Notes under the pieces: generated by a model
Told to the model about the DNA's origin: nothing
What the model saw: only the letters and a program-made list of their open reading frames with translations
Databases searched by the model: none
Assembly (NCBI GenBank): GCA_024741835.1
Contig: JAENRP010000112.1
Location: 62,001 to 126,000, forward strand
Source of the DNA: Diplocarpon mali
Taxonomy: Eukaryota > Ascomycota > Leotiomycetes > Helotiales > Drepanopezizaceae
Direction of reading: 5' to 3'
DNA length: 64,000 bases
Part shown: positions 42,599 through 53,454 of the stretch, one piece after another
Layout of the letters: the number at the start of each line of letters is the position of its first letter
Position numbering within the stretch: position 1 is the first letter of the stretch
Program-made: the position numbers and the translations under genes

Positions 42599-44808
42599 GT
42601 TTGGAACCACGGCAGAGATCCTCCGTACGCTCCAGGGCTTGCACGACTGACCAGTCCTCGAGAACAAAACTCTAAAGCCGCCATGGGCCCAGCCCCACAT
42701 GTGAGATATGCCAGCCTGCCCCCTCGGGACTCGGTGCTGTGGACTGTACCGTCGATCTACTTCCTGGGTCGGTCCCTGTTTGTAGCTGTTGCTGCAGCCA
42801 GAGAACAGAGTTCGCCATGACCTCACCACCCGCCGTGGATCCGTCGCGCACAGCCACACGGAGGCACGAGAGGCTCTGGCAGTGCCTGCTGGCCCGACCC
42901 CCTTGCTGGAGATCGCTTGGGAATAAACATCGGCCAAGACGGTGGTACCCGATGCGTCGGCCTGTGCACAGCATACGAGCTGAGTGGCAAGTCACGTGCC
43001 GGCGTTGTCGTGTTCGCTTGGCTTCCTGGCCTGCTGGAGGTTTGGAAACGTTTCATGCTGGAATCTCTAAACTCGCTCGGCGCGAGAAAGCAGCATGGAG
43101 TGTGGTGTCTGGTGCTTGGTGGCTGAGCGGCCCTGTGACGCGAGAGAACCCCAAGCCATACACAGTAGATTTCCAAGGACAGCGGGGGCGAACGGGAGAA
43201 CTTCTGGGATAGCCATACATCGCGTATTTTGACTTCGTCGCGGGCCAAGCCAGACACGACACCAGAGGATGTTCCCGCGCTGCGCTCAATCGATCGGATC
43301 GAAAGCTGGAGGCGAGAAATCCGCCCATTGATGAAGTTTTCGACGTCTCAGATCCTCACAGCTCGCCTCAACTTCCCGCGGTATCTTCAGTCGAGGTGCT
43401 GTACCTACGAACACCGTAAGAAATGAAAACAACAAGCATTATATAACAGGGGGTGATCGAGCCCGACACAGTAACAAGTTACCTACCTAGTTGGCTACCC
43501 ACCCTGTAGGGCGTCAGCGACTCGTAATTCGCACCACCACCAAAGCTCCGGCGCGTGCTCGTAACCAATCTTTACCGTGTCCTTTGCGGCTCAAACAAGA
43601 CTTGGCCGAAAGCTAAAGAACTTCTCCTCACGCAACGGTCACCAAAGCCCACAGCCGTCATTACTCTGAAGGCCAGGTGCTGAAATATATGGCCCCCTGA
43701 ATATCCGAAGTTATGCCTTGGTGACGCCAGCGATCCCCCTCTGGAGTGGCCGCAGGCTGCTTGTCCCTCGCCCCGATAAAAACCAGGATGCCGGACCCGG
43801 ACGCGGGATCAGGATTTCGACTCGCTCCGAAGCCCATAGTCCCCCACCGAATAGCGCCGCTGCCGGAGAGAGACGAATATAATTCTAGAGTCCAATCCAA
43901 TCCAATCTAAAAAAAATTAAAAATTTATCGAGAAACTGACCTGCTGTACTCCGGACTTGGAAATGTAAACAAGACAACACGAAACCCCCGACTCCCATGA
44001 ATCTTCGGCCGTAAAGCCGACGGAGGGATCGGAGCCAAGGGAGCGTCTCTCTCTGGACCGAGGCACGCAAGGACTCGATCCGTATCGTATAGAAGAGGCT
44101 GAGAGGTCGCAGACTTGTCATAAGACTGCACCCGCTTGCACTTCAGGACGGACTCTCTCGCCTCGAGCGCAGCTATGCTAGCCCCCCCCCCCCCTTTCCG
44201 TCCACGAGTAAACAATCATAAGCGAGAAGCCCCTGAAATACTCCATGCGACACCCACCTCGAGAATTTGGCGAGCCGGATTACCAAGAGTACGGGGGACC
44301 TCCCCCCCCGCAGTGCCGACGCTCGACACGGCGCGGGTTTGCGAAGAGGAAGGGAGCGGCTAGCCGAGGAGCAGGAGAGAGAGAGAGAGGTAGGTAGTCG
44401 CAGCGCGCTACGGCGCTGATTCGGGGTGTGAAGGGAGGGGGAGGGGAGGGGCACGGGGTAGGAGGGCTACGCTTAGGACCTGATTTCAACCCTTTGTTAT
44501 GATCAATTGATCAAGAGGATGAAGGATGGTCGGGCGGTTAGAGGGAAGGGACTGGGAATTGCAGTTTTGTACATGCGAGGATCTGGCTAGGGGGTGGAAG
44601 AGGGCGCTGAAGATGAGAGGTTGGTCAAGGCAAGGAATAGATCGTAGCCAGGAGGATTTGAGAAGCCTCAGTGCAGTATCTGTATAACTCCTCAAGCCAT
44701 GCTCACCCCAAGTATGGCAGAACCTTTGGGTATCAAATACAACGCCATAAGAATAACGACCATATGAGCCTTCCACAAAATGCTGCAACGACCAATCAGT
44801 TGGGAACA

Positions 44809-47173
44809 TCACGCGGGTGTAGCCCAAATATCATACGTCCAGCCATCAGAAGCCCTATTGAATTCACCTTCTGCGTGCTTCCGATCCATTGCTTCTTGGA
44901 GGTCTTGAGCAAAAGAAAATATATCTTCCATACTCCGCTCAAGCGCTTCAGCCGCCTTTTCATAGCGGTCCTCGCCTACCACGAGTAAGTTTTGATCGGA
45001 TTCAGAAGCTGACTATGACAAACCTCGTTCTTTCATCATGCATTCGACGAATATTGCCTTCTCCTTTGCGGATAGAGGTCTAGACCGATCGTTCTTATTG
45101 TTCTTCCCAAAAACACTGACCCGGTCATATTCCTCGTCGTCATCCTCGGCAAAAGGATCGTCGTCGTCCTGGGTCTCATCGAAATCTCCGATACTCTTAG
45201 GCGGATTCCTCTCTTCGTCACGATGTGACGAGTGAGGGCGCTGCCTCCGAATCTCGTTTCGACTCGTAGCTTTCACACTCTTCCTCACAATATCGTTGAC
45301 TATCATCAATCCCCAGACTGGTTCAGCCTTTCGCCGTTCCAAAATTTCTCTTTGCAGACGGCGGATCTCTTTTGACTCTTTTCGACGCGCATCACGCTCG
45401 GAATTTTTTCGTCGGGCATCATCATCCCTCCTCGCCTTCCTTTGCGACGACCTGTTCTCGTACCCCGAGGCCCTGGCGGCGCGTTCTCTGCCCAATCGCT
45501 CGCTCGTAAGAGATTCGTGAATCTTGCGGATGTGAGGCATGAGATGTCGCGTTGGCCGAATAATCTGATGGGTCGCAGATTTTGAAGGTTGCTCGGGCTG
45601 GAACTCCTTGGGTTGTATGAGTGCTGTGCTTGCAAGATCTTCAAGTATTTCAACTAAGGTGAGAATTCTCTGAAGACCAGATGACTCTATTGATCGAGCA
45701 AGTGGATATATATCTGCTGCCAGGTGTATGAGCCCTACAAGTCTCCGAATGATGACGTAGTATAAGTCATTGAGCATCTTCCTGGTCTTGACCCCATCGA
45801 AGAATTCTATACCGCGCTTAGGATTACCCAACCGTGTTTCCAGGATTGACTCGGCTTCGGTTTGCACCTCTAAAGTCAGACGTTGTATCGATTTCTCAGC
45901 CTCGCTCTTGGCCTTGATATCTTCGGAACCTGATAATTCTCGTAGAGATCGGTAGCCTTCGAGCAACTTGTCGATTCGACGTATGATTCTCTTTCCGTTA
46001 TTGCTCAAAATTTTTGGTGCCACTATCTGCACGTACTGCCCGCTTCTTGTTTCAAGCCGACATCCGGCTCTGTTTGCGATCTCGACCATCTTCGCCAAAA
46101 CCTCTTCCTTGACCAAGAGCTCTTTGAACTCGATTTCATCACGTTCGAGATCTTCCCTTTCGTCCTGCGAAGATTCGTGCTCGGATTCATCAGATATATC
46201 TTCGTCCACCTCTTGAATTTCATGACGTGTATCGACTCTGGAATATCCGTGAGAGCCACTCGCGGTCACTTTGATGACGGGTTGGATAGGCTTGATAGGA
46301 CTCGGATTCATAAGTATATCAGTGAATCGGGAGTAATCCTCATCTGCGAGGATGCATTCTTGTGGAATATCTTGCTCTCCTGCTGCTGCTGGCAGCGTCT
46401 CCCCGGCTGTAGGTACTTGTACGCCGGCTTTCGAAATATCCTCTCGAGGTGATAATTTTTCTTGAGCTGTTGTCAATCCGGCAAGCGATAGGCTGCTAGA
46501 CGCAACTGGTGCATCCTCTGGCTGTTTCTTACGAGGGCGTCCCCCTCTCCCGGCAGGTATTGGGCTGACTGGGGCACTGGTCGCGTCCTTGAGCTGATCC
46601 TTACGAGGGCGTCCCCTTATTCGCTTCAGTGGTAGTGTGAAATCTTCGCCATCCTCGGTATTCGTCACAGGCGCGAATGTAGATTCGTTGGCCTTGACAG
46701 CCATCTGGGCCCGCTTCATGGCACGATTGGCAGGTATTTCGTCTTCTCCCTCACCTATATGGGGTGAGACTTCGATGTTGTAGACATCTCGCGGTGGAGG
46801 GCGTTCTAGGGTCGTAAAATATGCCGAGGATATATTGCTTATTACTCTTGGTATAGGCGAAGCAGAAATATATCTGTCGTCTTGCATCGCAGGGTCTTCA
46901 ACATCCATGCCCTCCTCTTGGCCGTCGCAAATATGTGCTTTGTTCAAGGGATGTTGGGCACGGCCGAGGGACCTATCCGCAACTGCGTTCAACGGTGAGC
47001 CAGTTCTAGTTCTATCAGCGTTTTCTCCTGGAGCAGATAGTCAGAGTTAATGATCCTTCGATTTTGTTAAGAGATGGAATTGGACTACTGTGCTTTTTTT
47101 GCGCTTGGACTACACCCCGGAGTCCCCGCACCAGGGGGACTCGGGTGAGCACAACGTCACCGGGCCGAGACAT
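44809..47173 (-). CDS. AT-hook protein with C-terminal SANT/Myb-like domain
   Basis: Predicted nuclear DNA-binding protein, 742 residues. Exons 47173-47116, 47027-45024 and 44975-44809 (both junctions phase 1). The large exon has no ATG in its upstream part, so the 19-codon first exon (MSRPGDVVLTRVPLVRGLRG) is needed; its donor GTGTAG is weak. Two AT-hooks lie at about 156-162 (IRGRPRKDQ) and 180-187 (GRGGRPRKK). A helical, charged middle (about 290-560) follows, with a basic Arg-rich coil at about 560-620. The C-terminus has an acidic patch (DDDDPFAEDDDEEYD), then FGKNNKNDRSRPLSAKEKAI running across the last intron into GEDRYEKAAEALERSMEDIF, a helix pattern like a SANT/Myb fold. Function unknown; chromatin role is inference. 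It shares a divergent promoter with the PTPA gene. Confidence 0.85.
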
Positions 47174-47452
47174 GATCGTGCTTGAGTTTCTCCAGTCTTA
47201 GCGCCCCAGTTCGAGAATCTGCAAATGCCGGTCGAGCTGCTGCTTGTTATCAATCCACTTTTCTTGACCTCGAATTATAAGGTCGAGAGCTTTAATGTGC
47301 GCTGGCTCGTCGTTCAGAATTGCCGAGGTCAAGGTGAGTCTTGGCGCAAGAGCAGAGATAAGCTCTTAGCTCCCGCTAGCTCGCCCAGCTCAGGCCCAGG
47401 TCCGAGTTGCTTCCAGTACCAGAATAGGTACAACACCAACACCCACATCAAC
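47174..47452. promoter_or_regulatory. Short divergent promoter (279 bp)
   Basis: The AT-hook gene and the PTPA gene start in opposite directions 279 bases apart, so their upstream elements must overlap. No TATA box seen; the PTPA leader ends ACACCCACATCAACATGG. Confidence 0.6.
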
Positions 47453-49059
47453 ATGGAACCAGATTCGAAAAACCTCCAGCAGCCAGAGCTCCAGCAACCA
47501 GAGGGTGGGCAAGCTTTAAAAAGCTTGCCCATTCTAGATCCAACCGTGCCACATGTGTTTGTGAAGCCCATAAAGAAGATATATGAGGGACATGACGTGC
47601 CATCCTTCCTTACCTCACAAGCATATCGTGATATTGGTATCTTTGTCATGCAGCTCAACAAAGCTATGTGTCCACGGAAGTCTTCAGAGCCAGGCCAAAG
47701 CAAAACTTGGCCGCTTGATTCACCCATCACGTTGTCTGAGCCGGTAAGGAAGTTGCAAGAACTGCTGCAGAGCATAGGCGCCATTATTGAAGAGGCTCCT
47801 CCGGACACCGGACCTCGGAGATTTGGAAATATCAGTTTTAGAAAATGGTTTGAAATTCTGGAGTCACGGATCCCAGCCCTCCTAAAATCTCACTTGCCGA
47901 AGAGTGTTCTTGACTTCAATGATACATCTGAGGGAGGTGTGTCGGTTCTAGATGAACTCACTCCATATCTTATGGGTGGCTTCGGCAGTTCTCAAAGGTT
48001 GGATTACGGTACTGGTCATGAGCTTAGCTTTCTTGCTTTCCTCGGATGTATCTGGAAGCTGGGAGGCTTTACTACAACACCTTCTCATGATGGGGCGGTG
48101 GAGAGAAGCATAGTTCTTTGTCTCGTCGAACCGCAAGTATTCCAATCATTACTCGTCCCAACCGTTTCTAATATCAAATAGTTACTTGAGGGTTGTCCGC
48201 CGTCTTATCCTCGCGTATAATCTTGAGCCAGCCGGCTCTCATGGAGTATGGGGCTTAGATGATCATTCATTCTTACCCTACATCTTTGGCTCTTCGCAAT
48301 ACTGCCCACCGATCGCGGAAAACGATCCAATGCCACTCGAAGGGGCTATATCCAACTGCCCCAAACCCGGAGACATTGCGAAGAAATCAATTGTTGACCG
48401 ACAGAGAAAACACAATATGTATTTCTCGGCAGTGGGCTTCATCAATGATGTTAAGACCGGGCCATTCTGGGAGCATAGCCCTATCTTGTTCGATATTTCA
48501 GGAGTTAGATCAGGCTGGGGCAAGATCAACAAGGTACGGTGCCGTGCCAGACTGCATAATGTTGACTAATGCCCCTTACACAGGGAATGATCAAGATGTA
48601 CCATGCGGAGGTGCTATCAAAATTTCCAGTCAGCTCTCCTACGATTTGCTCTTGATTTCGTTGATGCTCGAGGGTTGAAGCGTTACAAGGGATTCAAGTT
48701 CTGACTCTGGCCAGGTTGTACAACACTTCCCGTTTGGGTCTCTGTTCAGCTGGGAACAAGATCCAAATGCCGATGAAGTCGCACCATCTGTCCACACTGC
48801 AAATCAACCATCAAGTAATTCAGGGTCAGGACCTGCGACTTCGCGACATCAACAAGAATCCACACGAGCAGCCTGGACTAACCTATCTGGTGGAGCTACA
48901 GGTGCAACGGGAGCGCCTTGGGCGGCTATTCCGACCTCAGGTAATAGCGGGTCTCCGTTTACCAGAGCCCCCTGGGTTGCTGCGAACGGTGGAAATTCGC
49001 CCGGACGGCCTCTTCCCAATACTGGCGCACGGACGAGAGCGCCATGGGCAGATCAATAA
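47453..49059 (+). CDS. rrd1: PP2A activator PTPA (Rrd/Ypa family)
   Basis: Peptidyl-prolyl isomerase and activator of protein phosphatase 2A, 473 residues; cytosolic/nuclear. Exons 47453-48132, 48182-48533, 48584-48628 (45 nt) and 48715-49059. Signatures: [20 protein letters not shown], then [20 protein letters not shown] plus [13 protein letters not shown], then [20 protein letters not shown], then [20 protein letters not shown] and SLFSW. These are the conserved PTPA surfaces for ATP and peptide binding. The first intron has a GC donor (CC|GCAAGT...AAATAG): only this cut gives the expected [13 protein letters not shown]. The C-terminal 100 residues are a Gly/Asn/Pro-rich tail with repeated APW motifs (GAPWAAI, RAPWVAA, RAPWADQ), longer than in yeast. 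Rrd1 rather than Rrd2 is likely from the long tail, but not certain. Confidence 0.94.
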
Positions 49060-49806
49060 AGGCTCAAAGGTAGATGTTTTTGGCTGCAGATTTTTCTCTT
49101 TCGACCTTGATACCAGCGTTGCGTTGGCGGCACCATTACGTTTATGCATAAAAAATAAACATTACGCTTTGACCCGAGTTTTGGGGTGCCTTGCTAGCGC
49201 TGTTCTGGACGCTAAGACCTTGAGTCTCAGGTACCTAGACTTTGACATGGCATGAGTATATTTGCTATCCTTGGACGAAATACCATATAATCAATGACAA
49301 TGACAATGGTAATCAAAAGTGGCCTATCGCAGGACGGTATGGGCATGTGAACCTAACAATCACAATAGACTAATCACCTTGCACTTGGATATGCGCGTGA
49401 CGCTCTTCATCCTGAGTCTGACTCGAGTAAAGTGATATTACCAGGTTGCCAATCAATCAAAGATGACCAAATGGATGCATGCAGAGGCTTTCATTCTCAC
49501 ATCGACAAACGCAGAAACCATCCTACAGAGATTTTTGCTTGTGAAGTAATCTCATTACGCCAACGGAAGGCAGCGTGAGTTTGGTTATCTCACGGGTCTA
49601 CTTCGGCCATAAAGGTGCAGGGCTTCTAAGCTTCTACCCTTGGCGCGCGGAATATTCCCTAATCTCATCTTGATATTCTGTCGCAGTTGTTTTCCCCCCC
49701 GCTACTCTCTTTTGTAAATACCCAACAACTTGCACTTGCACTCCTCCCCCATCCTTCACTTCAAGAACATCACTTCACATCCAAAGCATAACTCTCTCCT
49801 TCCAAA
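49060..49806. other. Intergenic region
   Basis: 3' flank of PTPA and promoter of the next gene; a C8 run and pyrimidine tract at about 49690-49715 and a CA/CT-rich leader precede the ATG at 49807. No gene seen. Confidence 0.6.
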
Positions 49807-50520
49807 ATGCCTGGCATTCGTAAGTCAACACTGATTTCCATCTGCTCCAAGAACCAGATCGGTGTAGCACGTTTCCCAACTCCTGTGGTCGTTATCAGAC
49901 ATCCTATCCCTTTGCAACGATGGGTATACAAGCTCTAACACGTCCTTCCCGATATTTCACACTCGCTGCACTTGCATCTGCTAATGCGTTATCTCGCAGC
50001 TCCCAACGCGCTTTCCGACCTTAAGGCCAAGATCAAGGGCTTCCTCAAGAGCAAGACCTCCAAGAAGGAGAAGACCGAAAAACCAGTGGATGCTGCGAAG
50101 CCGACGGAGACTACACCAAGTGGAGCTGGTGCTGGAGCTGCTGCTACGGAGACCACCCCGGCTCCCCCAGTACCAGCTGTCGCTCGTAAGTGCTTGCTAT
50201 CGTTCTTGGTCCTTATCTATTTGCTAACATTGTCCCTGTAGCTGAGGTCAAGCCAACCGAGGCACCCAAGGTCGAGGAGCCAGCACCAGCCGTTGCCTCA
50301 GCTGCCCCTGTTGTCGAACCTGCCAAGACTGAAGCCCCAGCTCCTGTCGAACCGGCAAAGACTGAAGCTGCTCGTGAGTTCTCACTGACACCTAGACCGT
50401 AAAATTCCAGTCAGCTAACAAGCCTAAGCTACCCCAGCCGTTGAGTCTGACGTGAAGAAGCAAGAGCCTATGGTCCCAGCTCCAGCTCCAGTCGCAGCTC
50501 CGGCCGCCCCAACAGCTTAA
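49807..50520 (+). CDS. Small Pro/Ala/Glu-rich protein of unknown function
   Basis: A 137-residue protein in four exons: 49807-49819 (13 nt), 50000-50185, 50242-50373 and 50438-50520; every junction is phase 1 and follows the same C|C(T/C) cut before a proline codon. A basic N-terminal segment (DLKAKIKGFLKSKTSKKEKT) is followed by Ala/Pro/Glu/Thr low complexity with an internal repeat (VEPAKTEA twice) and a tail ending PAAPTA. No signal peptide or membrane segment. Similar DLKAKIxGxxK proteins are common unannotated small proteins in ascomycetes (recollection). The repeated intron placement suggests growth by exon duplication. The pyrimidine-rich promoter suggests good expression. Confidence 0.78.
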
Positions 50521-53454
50521 GTGTATCGGTCCTGGAAGTCTACCATATCCCATATTGTTGTTATATTTCGCAGTCCACAGAACCGTAATACGAAGGGGAG
50601 AAGGAGAGAGTAATGGCAGGAGTGGTCTTGATGCAGACAGGATAACATAACTGGTTCTGTTTCTTTTGTGCAGGGATAGTAGTGGAGTGTTCACTTTCTC
50701 TCAAATACCCCCTTACGAGTATGGATCAACGCGAGGACTGTGTGCCTTCGCGTTTGGACAGACGATACCCTGATACCCCTACAACCAGTCTATAATCGAT
50801 CCAATTCTACAGCTTTGCTTCAGGTCGTTGAACGCTCTTATCTGTTGTGCAAGGGGCCTGCAGCTATGATATCTTCCCTCGCCCATCAGTGACTGAAGCC
50901 TAGCAGCATTCAATCTCACTACATTTGGTCAAATTACACATCAAACCCCCGTTCGCGTTGTTTCAAAAGTAAATCTCAGCGCCAGCTTATAAGTGATTAC
51001 ATGTAGGCTATTGATTACTTTGTGCCCTGTGGTTCTATGCTAATATGGAACTGTTTTGTCGACACTTAGTCTTCAAAATACATTATGGCGGGATCCTACG
51101 TACAGTAGGGGATGGACTAGATTTTCTTAGAGTCAACGCATCTACCTCCTTTCTTGGTAGTGATTGAATGGAATTGGCTAGTGTCTCTTCACTAGACTTT
51201 ACTTTCACGACATAGTTAGAATTGCCTAGTCTGAAGCATGAGGATCTCAATGCTCACTTGCTTGCTTTTTCACTGTGCTTTATTCCTTGCTGCTCGCGAT
51301 ATAACCTTTTGAAGTCTCCATGACTTTGTCTCCTCTTAGCAATTGGTTCTAAAGCGCTTTTTGTCGATTGTGTTTTCTCAATCTAATGGCTCTTAAGTGC
51401 TCAGTTTACCTGGCTTTTCCTATTATACTTAAAATGAGTGCAGGTACCTATACTGTAATGGACACACTGCAAGATACTGTACGCAGCTCCAAACCCATCA
51501 CTTTCACTAGGCAAGCAAGATGAAAGATGCCACACAACCTGGACATTCTGAAAATCATAAACAGCACCTTGCGACTATAGGCACAGCGATTTTCAGGCAG
51601 CTATAGAATGACCAGAACAATGGGCACAAGGACTGGCACGTGAAGGCGTTGATATCCACGCCCGCAGCGAGGTTACAGGGGCAAGGAGAATTTTTTATTG
51701 CTTTAGACATGAATTCCTCGAGTTTGAATGCCTGGACATGGACATCGCATCATTCGATGCCATTTTCGCAGGCAGATGTTAGTTGTAGTGATGTATAGCC
51801 TTATGGTGGATCGCTAGGACCTGGATTGTTGTAAGGGAGACACACCTAGACAATCGACTAATATTTCTCTTGAAAATATTATGCGCAAAGTATGCATGTA
51901 TAGATAGTTCATTTATGCTTCTCGGAAAGAATCTGGATTGGGGCACATCTAAGTAATGGCTCGGTGACAGAAGGATCAGTAAAAGTAGTGCTGCAAGTAG
52001 CAGAACGCTTAACAGTGCATTGGACATGATAGTTGTAGGGTCTGTGGACTAGCTTTAATTCTATAGGACAGTACAGCTCCTATGGATTTACGCCATGTGT
52101 ATCCGCACTCTGCAGGATAGTCACAGAATTCTTGTCAGTATCAAACGATATATTGTGGACCATGAGCCCTTCCTGTCAAAACTAGAAATGCATCTACAGC
52201 CTTCACTGCATACACCACGAAATCCTCTTGTACCGCCATGTCCTGGCATGTCCTGGAGCTACGGAGGATAATGTATCAGGGAAGGGGAGAGCAAGGGAAT
52301 GTGTACTGGTAATAACTGGATGCAGCCAACAAACAGTGTTCGAGTCTGGAGACTTGAGCTATTCGAAGTGGATGTATCGATACTGGTTTGAACTTGGGAT
52401 ATCTGTGCTTTGCTTCTGTGATGCTGAAGATGATCCGCTATTCCATTTTGATCTGTGGTCAGAACCAATAATGGGTTTGATGATCCGGAGATCAAGCCAG
52501 CCGTAAAAGTCCGAGGGGGCCGTCATAGCAAGAAGATCTTCAGATCAAAATCCAAATTGTGCAGCTTTCTTGTAGATGCCGACTGAGCAGTGGGCACTGC
52601 AACGAAGAGCCTGGGAGTAAGCTCCAGAGTTTTGCAGCAAAGCTGTGAGGCAAAGACATGAAGACATCTAGCGAGTAAATACTCCAAGAAACCGGGAGGT
52701 ATCACGGACGGAAAAATACTCGGTCTCAGTCCCTGCAGCAGCGCTTGGACAACGCAGTTCCGCTAGCCGCATACAGGTGAGAGCGACCGGCAACCAGAAT
52801 TACGCCAAGAGAAGAGCCAGAGTATCTCCTGAGAGAGTATTCTATCTGGAACTCCAACCCAGCTCAACTCAATCCCTGACTGTGCGGCTCACTCTCCAGC
52901 TCTCCATTGTCGCTCCACCTCACCTCCTTGGCCCCGTCTGCCTCCTCGACTTGTGTTCAGAACAATTGTCCCGAATCGCCTGTTCCTGAAGGATCGTGGC
53001 ACCACAGCTACCGGACTTAACCTACTTTGGCTATCTTCTTGGGTTTCTCAGACGCGACGAACCGAGAGTCGCGTAGGCGCCTGGGTAGCTATCCAGTTGA
53101 GTTAAATAGAGCTGCGCAAGCTACAGCATTGGACAGTGTACAGCAACGCAGAACACGTTGTACATAGTGAGTCTTCAAGATCTCATCTGCTCTCCGAGGA
53201 AACATCATTGCCGGCATACGCTGCAGTGAATGAAATGCGAGGAGTCCTTTGCGGCGTGTGACGTGTCGAAGCTTCTTTTCTCTCACTGGTCGAATCGCAT
53301 CTGCTGCTGCATTCTGGGCCGGCAAGGAGGTCTCGAGGCAATTCCAGACAAAGACTTTAGACACACTGCTAACGGATTCTCCCAAGTCTACAGTCGATCG
53401 ATAATCTCGCTATTAAACTATCCAAGTGCCCAATATCATCGTTCAGTCAATACA
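50521..53454. other. 2.9-kb region without a recognised gene
   Basis: Frames are short and motif-free on both strands; composition is near 45 percent GC by eye. The last 700 bases (CT-rich around 52850-52930) are likely promoter and leader of the coiled-coil gene. Nothing else seen. Confidence 0.55.

Larger units (their letters stand above)
40541..44808. other. 4.3-kb gene-free region with low-complexity GC-rich DNA
   Basis: Upstream flank of the phytochrome gene. Contains GGA-repeat tracts (40905-40930, 41391-41431), TCTGCG and GGATCTG tandem units (41620-41735), a CT microsatellite (42453-42598), a C13 run (44182-44194) and a GA tract near 44370. Long frames across it (for example 40664-42190 minus) are compositional artefacts. 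The phytochrome 5' leader may extend into it. Confidence 0.6.
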
